From: Acidimicrobiia bacterium
GTDB taxonomy: Bacteria; Actinomycetota; Acidimicrobiia; IMCC26256; PALSA-610
Direction of reading: 5' to 3'
DNA length: 64,000 nt
Assembly (NCBI GenBank): GCA_026002935.1
Contig: BPGH01000003.1
Coordinates: forward strand, 1 to 64,000
Shown: in pieces, positions 52,377 through 59,826 of the stretch
How the letters are laid out: each line of letters starts with the position of its first letter
Position numbering within the stretch: position 1 is the first letter of the stretch
Notes under the pieces: generated by a model
The model's database searches: none
What the model saw: the letters and a program-made list of their open reading frames with translations, nothing else
What the model was told of the DNA's origin: nothing
Translations under genes and position numbers: made by a program

Positions 52377-53521
52377 CGCAGGCCCTCCGCGATCTGGTCG
52401 ACGGTCAGCATCCCCAGGTACCGGTGGTCGTCGTCGACGAGCACCGCGACGCGGGTGCGGCTGTTGATCAGCACGTCGAGGGCCTCGCGCAGGGTCGTGT
52501 CGGGCCGCAGCGCGGCGTTGAACGGCTGCGCCGGTGCGTCGGCGACCCGGCGGCGGCCGTCGAGGTCGCGATCCGCGACCCAGCCGACGAGCCGCCCGCC
52601 GGCGCGCACGCCCACCCAGTCCACCCCGAACCGCCGCATCACGGCGGCGGCCTCGCCCGGCGTGACGTCGCCGTCGACGACCGGGCCCTCGATCGAGGCG
52701 ACCTGGCCGACGGTCACGAGCGACAGCAGCTTGAGGCCGCGCTCGCTGCCGAGGAAGGCCGCGACGAAGTCGTCGGCCGGGGCGCGCAGCAGCTCGGCCG
52801 GCGGCGCGTACTGCGCGAGCACCCCGCCGACGTTCAGGATCGCGACCCGGTCGCCCAGCTTGATCGCCTCGTCCACGTCGTGCGTGACGAGCACGATCGT
52901 CTTGTGCAGGCGGCGCTGCAGCGCGAGCAGCTCGTCCTGCAGCCGCGCGCGCACGATCGGGTCGACGGCGCTGTACGGCTCGTCCATCAGCAGGATCGGC
53001 GGGTCGGCGGCGAGCGCGCGCGCGACGCCCACCCGCTGCTGCTGGCCGCCCGACAGCTCCGACGGGTACCGCTGCAGGAGGGCGGGGTCGAGGCCGACCA
53101 GCTCGACGAGCTCGGCGACGCGATCGCGGATGCGGCGCCGGTCCCAGCCGAGGAGCCGCGGCACGGTCGCCACGTTCGCCTCGACGGTGCGGTGCGGGAA
53201 GAGCCCGATCTGCTGGATCACGTAGCCGATCCGGCGGCGCAGCACGGGCGCCGCGACCGACCGCACGTCCTCGCCGAGCACGTGGATCTCGCCGGCGGTG
53301 GGCTCGACGAGGCGGTTGACCATCTTGAGGACGGTCGTCTTCCCGCACCCCGACGGCCCGACGAGCACCACGACCTCCCCCTCGGGGACGTCGAGGGACA
53401 GGTCGCCGACCGCGGCCTGCGCCGCGCCGGGGTAGTGCTTGCGGACGTGCGCCAGCCGGATGGCGGCGCCACCGTTGGGTCTCAGTGGGGCCTCCCTGCG
53501 GTGCACCGCAGCCCCGGCCAC
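52373..53521 (-). CDS. ABC transporter ATPase with C-terminal CBS pair (ProV/OpuAA-like)
   Basis: A 382-aa ATPase. Walker A is GPSGCGKTT, the Q-loop VIQQIGLFPHRTVEANVATV, the signature LSGGQQQRVGVARALA and Walker B ILLMDEP. Residues about 265-380 form two CBS modules (VRRFGVDW-like VMRRFGVDWVGVRAGG; RTRVAVLVDDDHRYLGMLTV), which in OpuA sense ionic strength. GTG 53521 is used; TAGCCT at 53568-53563 is its likely -10. The first 20 residues are poorly supported and the true start may be a downstream GTG. Confidence 0.88.
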   Translation of the reverse strand: MAGAAVHRREAPLRPNGGAAIRLAHVRKHYPGAAQAAVGDLSLDVPEGEVVVLVGPSGCGKTTVLKMVNRLVEPTAGEIHVLGEDVRSVAAPVLRRRIGYVIQQIGLFPHRTVEANVATVPRLLGWDRRRIRDRVAELVELVGLDPALLQRYPSELSGGQQQRVGVARALAADPPILLMDEPYSAVDPIVRARLQDELLALQRRLHKTIVLVTHDVDEAIKLGDRVAILNVGGVLAQYAPPAELLRAPADDFVAAFLGSERGLKLLSLVTVGQVASIEGPVVDGDVTPGEAAAVMRRFGVDWVGVRAGGRLVGWVADRDLDGRRRVADAPAQPFNAALRPDTTLREALDVLINSRTRVAVLVDDDHRYLGMLTVDQIAEGLR

Positions 53522-53562
53522 GGACGGTGCGCGCGGCGCACCTGGGTCTTCGGTCGTCGCGC

Positions 53563-53568
53563 AGGCTA
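53563..53568 (-). promoter_or_regulatory. -10 (TAGCCT) for the osmolyte transporter operon
   Basis: TAGCCT on the minus strand, about 42 bases before GTG 53521. Confidence 0.4.
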
Positions 53569-53592
53569 CCGGCGCCGCCGGCGGGCCGCCGT

Positions 53593-53608
53593 GCGCGCCC
53601 GGGCGCGC
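53593..53608 (-). terminator. GC palindrome after the debranching-enzyme gene
   Basis: GCGCGCCCGGGCGCGC, a perfect 16-base palindrome just downstream of the stop at 53619 and upstream of the transporter promoter. There is no T-tract. Confidence 0.45.
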
Positions 53609-53618
53609 CGGGCCGCCC

Positions 53619-55754
53619 TCAGGCCGAGGGCGAGCGCGGCTCCGCGACGATCTCGAGGTTCGGGGGCACCTCGAGCGCGTGCACCACCTCGCCCTCGAGC
53701 TCGATCGTGAGGTGTCCGCCCATCACCGGGATCCGCTCGAGCCGCAGGCGACCGATCCAGGGCGGCACCACGGGCGCGAGATGGAGCTTCGCGTTGCGGA
53801 AGTCGGGCTCGAAGCGCAGCATCGTGCGCAGGAGCAGCAGCGGCGACGCGGCCGCCCACGCCTGCGGCGAGCAGGACGTCGGGTAGGGCACCGGGAAGCC
53901 GACCTGTGCGCGCGACATCCCGGAGAACAACTCGGGGAGCAGGTCGCCGAAGTACGCCGCGGCGTCGACCAGCCCGCGCATCACGGCGTGCGCCTCGTCG
54001 AAGAACCCGTACCGCATGAGGCCGGCGGCCACGATCGCGTTGTCGTGCGGCCAGACGCTGCCGCAGTGGTACGAGAGCGGGTTGTAGCCGTGGACCCGCT
54101 CCGACAGCGTGCGCACGCCCCATCCGGTCGCCATGTCGGGGGCCGTGAGCGCGGCGGCCACGAGCGGCGCCTTCTCCTCGTCGACGATGCCGGTCCACAG
54201 GCAGTGACCCATGTTCGAGGCGATGCCGTCGATGTGGCGCTTGTCGCGGTCGAGGCCGATCGCGAAGTACCCGCCGCCGGGCGCGTCGACCCAGAAGTCC
54301 TCGTTGAAGCGGCGCTTCAGCTCGGCGGCCTCCTTCGCGAGCGAGGCGGCGAGCGCCGGGTCGCCGTGCTCGGTCGCCATGTGCATCCGGGCCCGCAGCG
54401 CCGCGTACACGTAGGCCTGGACCTCGCACAGCGCGATCGGGGGTTCGGCGAGGCGGCCGTCCATGAACCGCATCGAGTCCCAGGAGTCCTTCCACCCCTG
54501 GTTCTGCAGCCCGCGGTCCGAGGTGCGCCGGTACTCGACGTAGCCGTCGCCGTCCTTGTCACCGTGCTCGCGGATCCACGAGAGTGCCCGGTCGACCGCG
54601 GGCAGCAGCGCGTCGACCTCGGGGCGCCGGCTCCCCCACCGGTACAGCTCGCCGACGAGCATGACGAACAGCGGCGTCGCGTCGACCGTCCCGTAGTACA
54701 CGCTGCCGCCGCCGAGCGCGAGCGAGGCCGTCTCGCCGAAGCGCATCTCGTGCAGGATCCGACCCGGCTCCTCCTCGGTCAGCGGGTCCACGTCGCGGCC
54801 CTGGAACCGGGCGAGCGTCTGCAGCGTGCCGAGCGCCAGGTCGGGGTCGACGAGCATCGTCATCCACGACGTGAGCAGCGAGTCCCGCCCGAACAGCGTC
54901 ATGAACCACGGCGCGCCCGCGGCCACGACCGCCCGGTCGGGGAACTCGGGGTCGAAGATGCGCAACGCCGCGAGGTCGCGCGTGGAGCGTTGCAGCAGCG
55001 CCCGGAACCCCTCGTGGTCCGCGCTCACGACGGGCAGGCGGCGGGTCCACTCCTCCAGCCGGGCGACGGGCATCGACCGCTCGACCGGGTGGCCGCACAG
55101 GTAGCGGGGGGTGATCTCCTGCCCGTCGATCACGGGCGTCACCTGCACGCACGTCTCCCACTCGCCGCGCGGCGGGATGATGACCTCGTACGCCGCGTGC
55201 TCGCCCGCGAGCCGGGGCGGGGTGCTGAACGTGACCTGCGTGGCGCGCCGGAACGGCCCGCGCGCGTAGGAGAACACGACGCGGTCGCCGTCGGAGTCGA
55301 CCGAGAGCTTCCCGCGCTTCTCGACCCGGCCCTCCTTGACCTCGAACAGGTCCGCGAAGTCGGCGCCGAGCTCGATCTCGATCGAGCAGAAGGCCGGCTC
55401 CTCGCCGAAGTTGGTGATCCGCAGGTCCTCGCGCAGGCCGCGGCCCACGTACCGGTGGCGGACGAGGAGGAGGTGGGAGTCGGCCCGCCCGCGGGCGGGC
55501 CGCCCGCGGGCGACGAAGACCGCGCTGAACGGGTCGGAGTTGGTGGCGGCGAGCGCCTCGGGCGGGTTGCCGTTGATCCGCATCCGGAAGGCGGACAGGA
55601 ACCGCGTGTCGCGGAAGAACAGGCCCTGCGGGTGCTCGGGGTCGATCTCGCCGCTCCCCGACGAGATGCAGAAGGCGGACCCCTCGACGAGCGTCACGAC
55701 GCCGTCGCGGGTGGCCAGGCTCGCGCTGGCGCTCGTCGTCCACGGGTCCGGCAC
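53619..55754 (-). CDS. Glycogen-debranching-type amylo-alpha-1,6-glucosidase
   Basis: A 711-aa protein. The N-terminal GDE_N-like beta domain covers about 1-230 (TLVEGSAFCISSGSG, GLFFRDTRFLSAFRMRING). The C-terminal (alpha/alpha)6 barrel contains PWFMTLFGRDSLLTSWMTML, KDGDGYVEYRRTSDRGLQNQ, GWKDSWDSM and HCGSVWPHDNAIVAAGLMRY. Many actinobacteria have this form of uncertain substrate. GTG 55754 lies eight bases after TAGCGT (55768-55763). It diverges from a GT4 gene, and the pair may act on an alpha-glucan (inference). Confidence 0.87.
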   Translation of the reverse strand: MPDPWTTSASASLATRDGVVTLVEGSAFCISSGSGEIDPEHPQGLFFRDTRFLSAFRMRINGNPPEALAATNSDPFSAVFVARGRPARGRADSHLLLVRHRYVGRGLREDLRITNFGEEPAFCSIEIELGADFADLFEVKEGRVEKRGKLSVDSDGDRVVFSYARGPFRRATQVTFSTPPRLAGEHAAYEVIIPPRGEWETCVQVTPVIDGQEITPRYLCGHPVERSMPVARLEEWTRRLPVVSADHEGFRALLQRSTRDLAALRIFDPEFPDRAVVAAGAPWFMTLFGRDSLLTSWMTMLVDPDLALGTLQTLARFQGRDVDPLTEEEPGRILHEMRFGETASLALGGGSVYYGTVDATPLFVMLVGELYRWGSRRPEVDALLPAVDRALSWIREHGDKDGDGYVEYRRTSDRGLQNQGWKDSWDSMRFMDGRLAEPPIALCEVQAYVYAALRARMHMATEHGDPALAASLAKEAAELKRRFNEDFWVDAPGGGYFAIGLDRDKRHIDGIASNMGHCLWTGIVDEEKAPLVAAALTAPDMATGWGVRTLSERVHGYNPLSYHCGSVWPHDNAIVAAGLMRYGFFDEAHAVMRGLVDAAAYFGDLLPELFSGMSRAQVGFPVPYPTSCSPQAWAAASPLLLLRTMLRFEPDFRNAKLHLAPVVPPWIGRLRLERIPVMGGHLTIELEGEVVHALEVPPNLEIVAEPRSPSA

Positions 55755-55768
55755 GCGCGAGCACGCTA
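55755..55768 (-). promoter_or_regulatory. Leaderless-type -10 (TAGCGT) for the debranching enzyme
   Basis: TAGCGT at 55768-55763, eight bases before GTG 55754. Confidence 0.6.
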
Positions 55769-55810
55769 TCCGCTCGCCCGGCCGACCCCGCGGTCCCGGC
55801 GGGGGCTGCG

Positions 55811-55823
55811 TAACCTCGCGCCC
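55811..55823 (+). promoter_or_regulatory. Leaderless-type -10 (TAACCT) for the GT4 gene
   Basis: TAACCT at 55811-55816, seven bases before GTG 55824. It is back-to-back with the debranching-enzyme promoter 42 bases away. Confidence 0.6.
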
Positions 55824-56849
55824 GTGCGGATCGGGATCGTCGCGCCGGTGTGGTTCCCGGTCCCGCCGTCCGGTTACGGCGGGATCGAGCTGGTCGTGTC
55901 CCTGCTCGCCGACGGCCTCGTCGACGCCGGCCACGACGTGACGCTGTTCGCCTCGGGCGGGTCGAGCACGAAGGCGACGCTGGTGACGCCGATGCAGGAG
56001 CCGCCCGAGCCGGCGGAGCTCGGGAACCCGTGGTACGACGCGTTCCACGCGCTGACCGCGTACCAGCACGTCGAGGGCTTCGACGTCGTGCACGACCACG
56101 CGGGCGTCATGGGGCCGGTGTGCGGCGCGATGCTCGGCGGCTCGCCCCCGGTCGTCCACACCCTGCACGGGCCGTGGACGGCGCCGTCACGGCTGCTCTA
56201 CCGCGCGCTGTCGTCGCGGGTCCACCTCGTCGCGATCAGCAACGCCCAGGCGGCCGAGAACACCGAGGTCCACTACGCGGCCACCGTCTACAACGGCATC
56301 GACCTCGACGCGTACCCCTACCGGGAGGACAAGGAGGACTACCTCGTCTACATCGGCCGCGCGAACCCCGACAAGGGCCCGGCCGAGGCGATCCGGATCG
56401 CGCGCCGCGTCGGCCTGCCGCTCAAGATGATCCTCAAGCGCGGGGAGCCGGCCGAGCGCTACTACTTCGAGCACGAGGTCGAGCCGCTCGTCGCGCACGA
56501 CGTGGAGCTGTTCGAGAACGTCCCGCACGCGACAAAGGTCGAGCTGCTCGGCCGGGCGCGCGCGATGGTGTTCCCGATCCGGTGGCCGGAGCCGTTCGGG
56601 CTCGTCATGGTCGAGGCGATGGCGTGCGGTACGCCGGTCGTCACCACCAACTGGGGGGCGGCGCCCGAGCTGGTGGACCACGGGGTGACGGGGTTCCGCG
56701 CCGAGGGGTCCGACGAGCTCGCCGACCTGCTCGGCAAGGTGGACCAGATCGACCCGGCCGCGTGCCGGGCGCGGGTGGAGGAGCACTTCTCGGCCGAGGC
56801 GATGGTGCGCGGGTACGAGGCGGTGTACGCACGGGTCGTGGGCGGGTGA
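55824..56849 (+). CDS. GT4-type glycosyltransferase
   Basis: A 341-aa GT-B enzyme. It begins VRIGIVAPVWFPVPPSGYGG, has GFDVVHDHAGVMGPVCGAML, YIGRANPDKGPAEAIRIARR and the donor region RWPEPFGLVMVEAMACGTPV. It is divergent from the debranching enzyme and away from the large GT clusters, so it may act in storage-glucan or glycolipid metabolism. A hairpin terminator follows directly. The substrate is unknown. Confidence 0.85.
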   Translation: MRIGIVAPVWFPVPPSGYGGIELVVSLLADGLVDAGHDVTLFASGGSSTKATLVTPMQEPPEPAELGNPWYDAFHALTAYQHVEGFDVVHDHAGVMGPVCGAMLGGSPPVVHTLHGPWTAPSRLLYRALSSRVHLVAISNAQAAENTEVHYAATVYNGIDLDAYPYREDKEDYLVYIGRANPDKGPAEAIRIARRVGLPLKMILKRGEPAERYYFEHEVEPLVAHDVELFENVPHATKVELLGRARAMVFPIRWPEPFGLVMVEAMACGTPVVTTNWGAAPELVDHGVTGFRAEGSDELADLLGKVDQIDPAACRARVEEHFSAEAMVRGYEAVYARVVGG

Positions 56850-56859
56850 CCGGCCGGGT

Positions 56860-56882
56860 CCCGGCGCCCGCGCCGGGATTTC
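56860..56882 (+). terminator. Rho-independent-type terminator before suf
   Basis: CCCGGCGC, loop CC, GCGCCGGG, then ATTTCTC, the only T-rich tail among the hairpins of this window. It isolates the suf promoter from the GT4 gene. Confidence 0.65.
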
Positions 56883-56884
56883 TC

Positions 56885-56917
56885 CTACGCACGTAGTGTT
56901 ATTAGACTGGTGCCCCG
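56885..56917 (+). promoter_or_regulatory. suf promoter with operator-like palindrome
   Basis: CTACGCACGTAG (56885-56896), a perfect 5-2-5 inverted repeat, sits just upstream of TAGACT (56903-56908), which is nine bases before ATG 56918. A palindrome between -35 and -10 is a typical repressor site. No regulator gene such as sufR is in the window. Confidence 0.5.
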
Positions 56918-57703
56918 ATGACCGCCCCCGCCGCGCCCGCCCCGCCCGCGCTCGAGATCGACGACCTGCGGGTCGCCGTCGACGGCCGCGAGATCCTGCG
57001 CGGGGTGACCCTCGCGGTCGGCGCCGGCGAGCTGCACGCCCTGATGGGCCCCAACGGCTCGGGCAAGTCGACGCTGGCGAACGCCCTGCTCGGCAACCCG
57101 GCGTACGAGGTCACCGGCGGCCGCATCCTCCTCGCCGGTGAGGACGTCACCGCCCTGCCCACCGACGAGCGGGCGGCGCGGGGGATGTTCCTCGGCTTCC
57201 AGCACCCCGAGGAGATCCCCGGCGTCTCGGTGCTCAACTTCCTGCGCCAGGCGCTGGCCCGCCGCAAGGGCATCGAGGACTACTCGGTGCTGGAGGTGCG
57301 GCTGCGCCTGCTGGAGTGGACCAAGCGCCTGGGCATGGACCAGCGCTTCGTCGAGCGCTACCTGAACGAGGGGTTCTCGGGCGGCGAGAAGAAGCGCAAC
57401 GAGGTGCTCCAGATGGCGCTCATGGAGCCCGACGTCGCGATCCTCGACGAGACGGACTCGGGCCTCGACATCGACGCGCTGCGCGAGGTCGCGGAGGGGA
57501 TCTCGGAGGTGCGCTCGGACCGGCCCCACCTCGCGATCCTGATGATCACGCACTACCAGCGCATCCTCGGGCACCTCGTGCCCGACGCGGTGCACGTCCT
57601 CGTCGACGGGCGCGTCGTCGCCTCGGGCGGTCCCGAGCTCGCCGCCACCGTGGAGGCACGCGGGTTCGACGCGTTCCGCGCCGACCCGGTGGGGTCGGCG
57701 TGA
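56918..57703 (+). CDS. sufC: Fe-S assembly ATPase SufC (copy 1)
   Basis: A 261-aa ATPase of the SUF scaffold. Walker A is GPNGSGKST, the SufC-specific signature is FSGGEKKRNEVLQMAL, and Walker B is VAILDETDSGLDIDALREVA. FLGFQHPEEIPGVSVLNFLR is typical of true SufC. It is first in the sufC-sufS-sufU operon. A second SufC is encoded at 60992-61828 with sufB/sufD, so it is unclear which copy serves the SufBCD complex. Confidence 0.93.
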   Translation: MTAPAAPAPPALEIDDLRVAVDGREILRGVTLAVGAGELHALMGPNGSGKSTLANALLGNPAYEVTGGRILLAGEDVTALPTDERAARGMFLGFQHPEEIPGVSVLNFLRQALARRKGIEDYSVLEVRLRLLEWTKRLGMDQRFVERYLNEGFSGGEKKRNEVLQMALMEPDVAILDETDSGLDIDALREVAEGISEVRSDRPHLAILMITHYQRILGHLVPDAVHVLVDGRVVASGGPELAATVEARGFDAFRADPVGSA

Positions 57704-58935
57704 GCGCGCTCGACGTCGCCGCCGTCAAGCGCGACTTCCCGATCCTGCGCCGGGAGGTCAACGGCAAGCGGCTCGTGTTCCTCGACTCCGCGGCGTCGTC
57801 GCAGAAGCCCACGCCCGTCCTCGACGCGATGGACGCGTGCTACCGCACCTACTACGCGAACGTGCACCGGGGCGTGTACACGATCGCCGAGGAGGCGACC
57901 GCCGCGATGGAGGCGGCGCGCCGAAAGGTCGCCCGCTTCGTGAACGCCCGCCGGCCCGAGGAGATCGTCTTCGTCCGCAACGCGACCGAGGCGATCAACC
58001 TCGTCGCGTACACCTGGGCGCGCGCCAACCTGCGCGCGGGCGACGCGGTGGTGCTGACCCACATGGAGCACCACGCGAACGTCGTCCCGTGGCAGATGCT
58101 CGCGGCGGAGCGCGGCGTCGAGCTGCGGTGGATCCCCCTCACGGACGACTTCCGGCTCGACCTGGGCGGCCTCGACGCGCTGCTCGACGGCGCGCGCCTG
58201 CTCGCCGTCACGGCGATGTCGAACGTGCTCGGGACGATCAACGAGGTGCGGCCGCTGGCCGACGCCGCCCACGCGCACGGCGCGCTGGTGCTGGTCGACG
58301 CCTGTCAGCACGTCCCGCACGTCGCCACCGACGTACAGCAGATGGACGCCGACTTCGTGGCGTTCTCCGCCCACAAGATGTGCGGGCCGAGCGGGATCGG
58401 TGCGCTCTGGGCCCGCTTCGAGCTGCTGGAGGCGATGCCGCCCTTCCTCGGCGGCGGCGAGATGATCCGCGACGTCCGCCTCGACGGCTTCACGACGAAC
58501 GACGTGCCGTGGAAGTTCGAGGCGGGGACCCCGGCGATCGCCGAGGCGATCGGGTTCGGTGCGGCCGTCGACTACCTCGAGGCGCTGGGGATGGACGCGG
58601 TGCGCGCCCACGAGATGCAGCTCACGCGCTACGCGCTCGACGCGCTCACCGAGCGGTTCCCCGCGTCGCTGAGGATCTACGGACCGCGCGACGTCGCGGT
58701 ACGCGGGGGTGCCGTGTCGTTCCTGTTCGAGGGGATCCACGCGCACGACATCAGCCAGGTGCTCGACGAGGACGCGGTCTGCGTGCGCGCGGGCCACCAC
58801 TGCGCGAAGCCGCTGATGCGGCACCTCGGGGTGCCGGCCACGAGCCGGGCGTCGTTCTACGTGTACAACGACGAGGCGGACGTCGACGCGCTGGTCGAGG
58901 CGTTGGCGAGGGCCGAGAAGTTCTTCGCGATCTAG
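57700..58935 (+). CDS. sufS: Cysteine desulfurase SufS
   Basis: A 411-aa PLP enzyme that releases sulfur from cysteine. It begins VSALDVAAVKRDFPILRREV, has MEHHANVVPWQMLA, the PLP Lys in FVAFSAHKMCGPSG (about residue 223) and the active-site Cys in CVRAGHHCAKPLM (about 367). This is the group II (SufS) loop. GTG 57700 overlaps sufC by GTGA. It passes sulfur to the SufU encoded next. Confidence 0.95.
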   Translation: MSALDVAAVKRDFPILRREVNGKRLVFLDSAASSQKPTPVLDAMDACYRTYYANVHRGVYTIAEEATAAMEAARRKVARFVNARRPEEIVFVRNATEAINLVAYTWARANLRAGDAVVLTHMEHHANVVPWQMLAAERGVELRWIPLTDDFRLDLGGLDALLDGARLLAVTAMSNVLGTINEVRPLADAAHAHGALVLVDACQHVPHVATDVQQMDADFVAFSAHKMCGPSGIGALWARFELLEAMPPFLGGGEMIRDVRLDGFTTNDVPWKFEAGTPAIAEAIGFGAAVDYLEALGMDAVRAHEMQLTRYALDALTERFPASLRIYGPRDVAVRGGAVSFLFEGIHAHDISQVLDEDAVCVRAGHHCAKPLMRHLGVPATSRASFYVYNDEADVDALVEALARAEKFFAI

Positions 58936-58948
58936 GATCCCCGACGCG

Positions 58949-59439
58949 ATGGCCGGCCTCGAAGACCTCTACCGCGAGATCATCCTCGACCACTACCGAT
59001 CACCGCGCAACCGCGGCGAGCTGCCGGTCCCGCCCGCGCACAAGGTCGAGGGGTTCAACCCGCTGTGCGGCGACGAGGTCGTCCTGTACCTCCAGGTCGA
59101 CCGCAGGCGCGCGTGATCGACGACATCCGGATCGCCGGCCAGGGCTGCTCGATCAGCCAGGCGTCCACGTCGATGATGAGCGCCGCCGTCAAGGGCAAGG
59201 ACCTCGACGAGGTGGCGCGCCTGACGCGGGCGTTCAAGGCGCTGATGTCGATCCACGAGTCGAAGCTCGAGGGCGAGTCCGACGGCACCGACCTGGAGGC
59301 CGAGCTGGAAGGGGTCCGCCTCGGCGACCTCGAGGCGCTGCAGGGCGTCGTGAAGTTCCCGGTCCGGATCAAGTGCGCGACGCTCGCGTGGAACACGCTC
59401 CAGCAGGGCCTCGAGGAGATCGCGTCGGCGGACCGCTGA
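58949..59439 (+). CDS. sufU: Sulfur-transfer protein SufU, one frame error
   Basis: A zinc-dependent sulfurtransferase of about 163 aa (NifU/IscU-like fold), partner of SufS. The three Cys ligands are in NPLCGDEV, AGQGCSISQAS and RIKCATLAW, with the Asp in LCGD. The SufU insertion between the second and third Cys is present (GKDLDEVARLTRAFKALMSI). One base is missing near 59105, which produces an early TGA; the two parts otherwise join in order. It starts 13 bases after sufS. Confidence 0.87.
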
Positions 59440-59467
59440 TCCGGCGGGCGGGATCGGCCGCCGGATC
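59438..59467 (+). terminator. Perfect 10-bp hairpin after sufU
   Basis: GATCCGGCGG, 10-base loop, CCGCCGGATC, overlapping the sufU stop. It closes the sufC-sufS-sufU operon. Confidence 0.6.
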
Positions 59468-59525
59468 CCCTGCGCGCCGCGGAAGGAGCCGCCGGGCCGC
59501 GACGTTCTATGGTGGAGACGGCACC

Positions 59526-59571
59526 TAGACTGCCGGGCAACCGGGACACCCCACCGGGCAAAGGAGTCGAC
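59526..59571 (+). promoter_or_regulatory. -10 (TAGACT) and Shine-Dalgarno of the 57-aa gene
   Basis: TAGACT at 59526-59531 and AAAGGAG at about 59560-59566 precede ATG 59572. This supports the ATG over an in-frame upstream start at 59509. Confidence 0.55.
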
Positions 59572-59745
59572 ATGGACCAGGCCGGGCTCGTCACGCTGAT
59601 CGACGAGGCGCTCGAGCGGTTCGCCAGCCGCGACCTGGTGTCGTCCGGTGAGGTCGTCGACTTCCTGCTCGACCTGCGCACGGCCGTCGTCTCCGACGCG
59701 GCGCTGGCCGCCCTCATCGAGGCCGAGTCGCAGCCGGCCCACTGA
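59572..59745 (+). CDS. 57-aa acidic helical protein of unknown function
   Basis: It begins MDQAGLVTLIDEALERFASR and consists of amphipathic helices (VVDFLLDLRTAVVSDAALAA), ending SQPAH. It is acidic and soluble, with no Cys and no metal motif. It has its own promoter, a strong AAAGGAG and a following hairpin, so it is a separate short transcript between the two suf operons. The family is not recognised. Confidence 0.7.
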   Translation: MDQAGLVTLIDEALERFASRDLVSSGEVVDFLLDLRTAVVSDAALAALIEAESQPAH

Positions 59746-59756
59746 CCGATCCGGCC

Positions 59757-59773
59757 GGTCCGGGGCGCGGACC
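59757..59773 (+). terminator. Hairpin after the 57-aa gene
   Basis: GGTCCG, loop GGGCG, CGGACC, 12 bases after the stop. Confidence 0.45.
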
Positions 59774-59811
59774 CGTCCGCCGCCTCCGCCGGCCCGCCGG
59801 CCGCCCCCGGG

Positions 59812-59826
59812 TACGATCGACCGCTG
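59812..59826 (+). promoter_or_regulatory. Leaderless-type -10 (TACGAT) for the L,D-transpeptidase
   Basis: TACGAT at 59812-59817, nine bases before GTG 59827. Confidence 0.5.
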
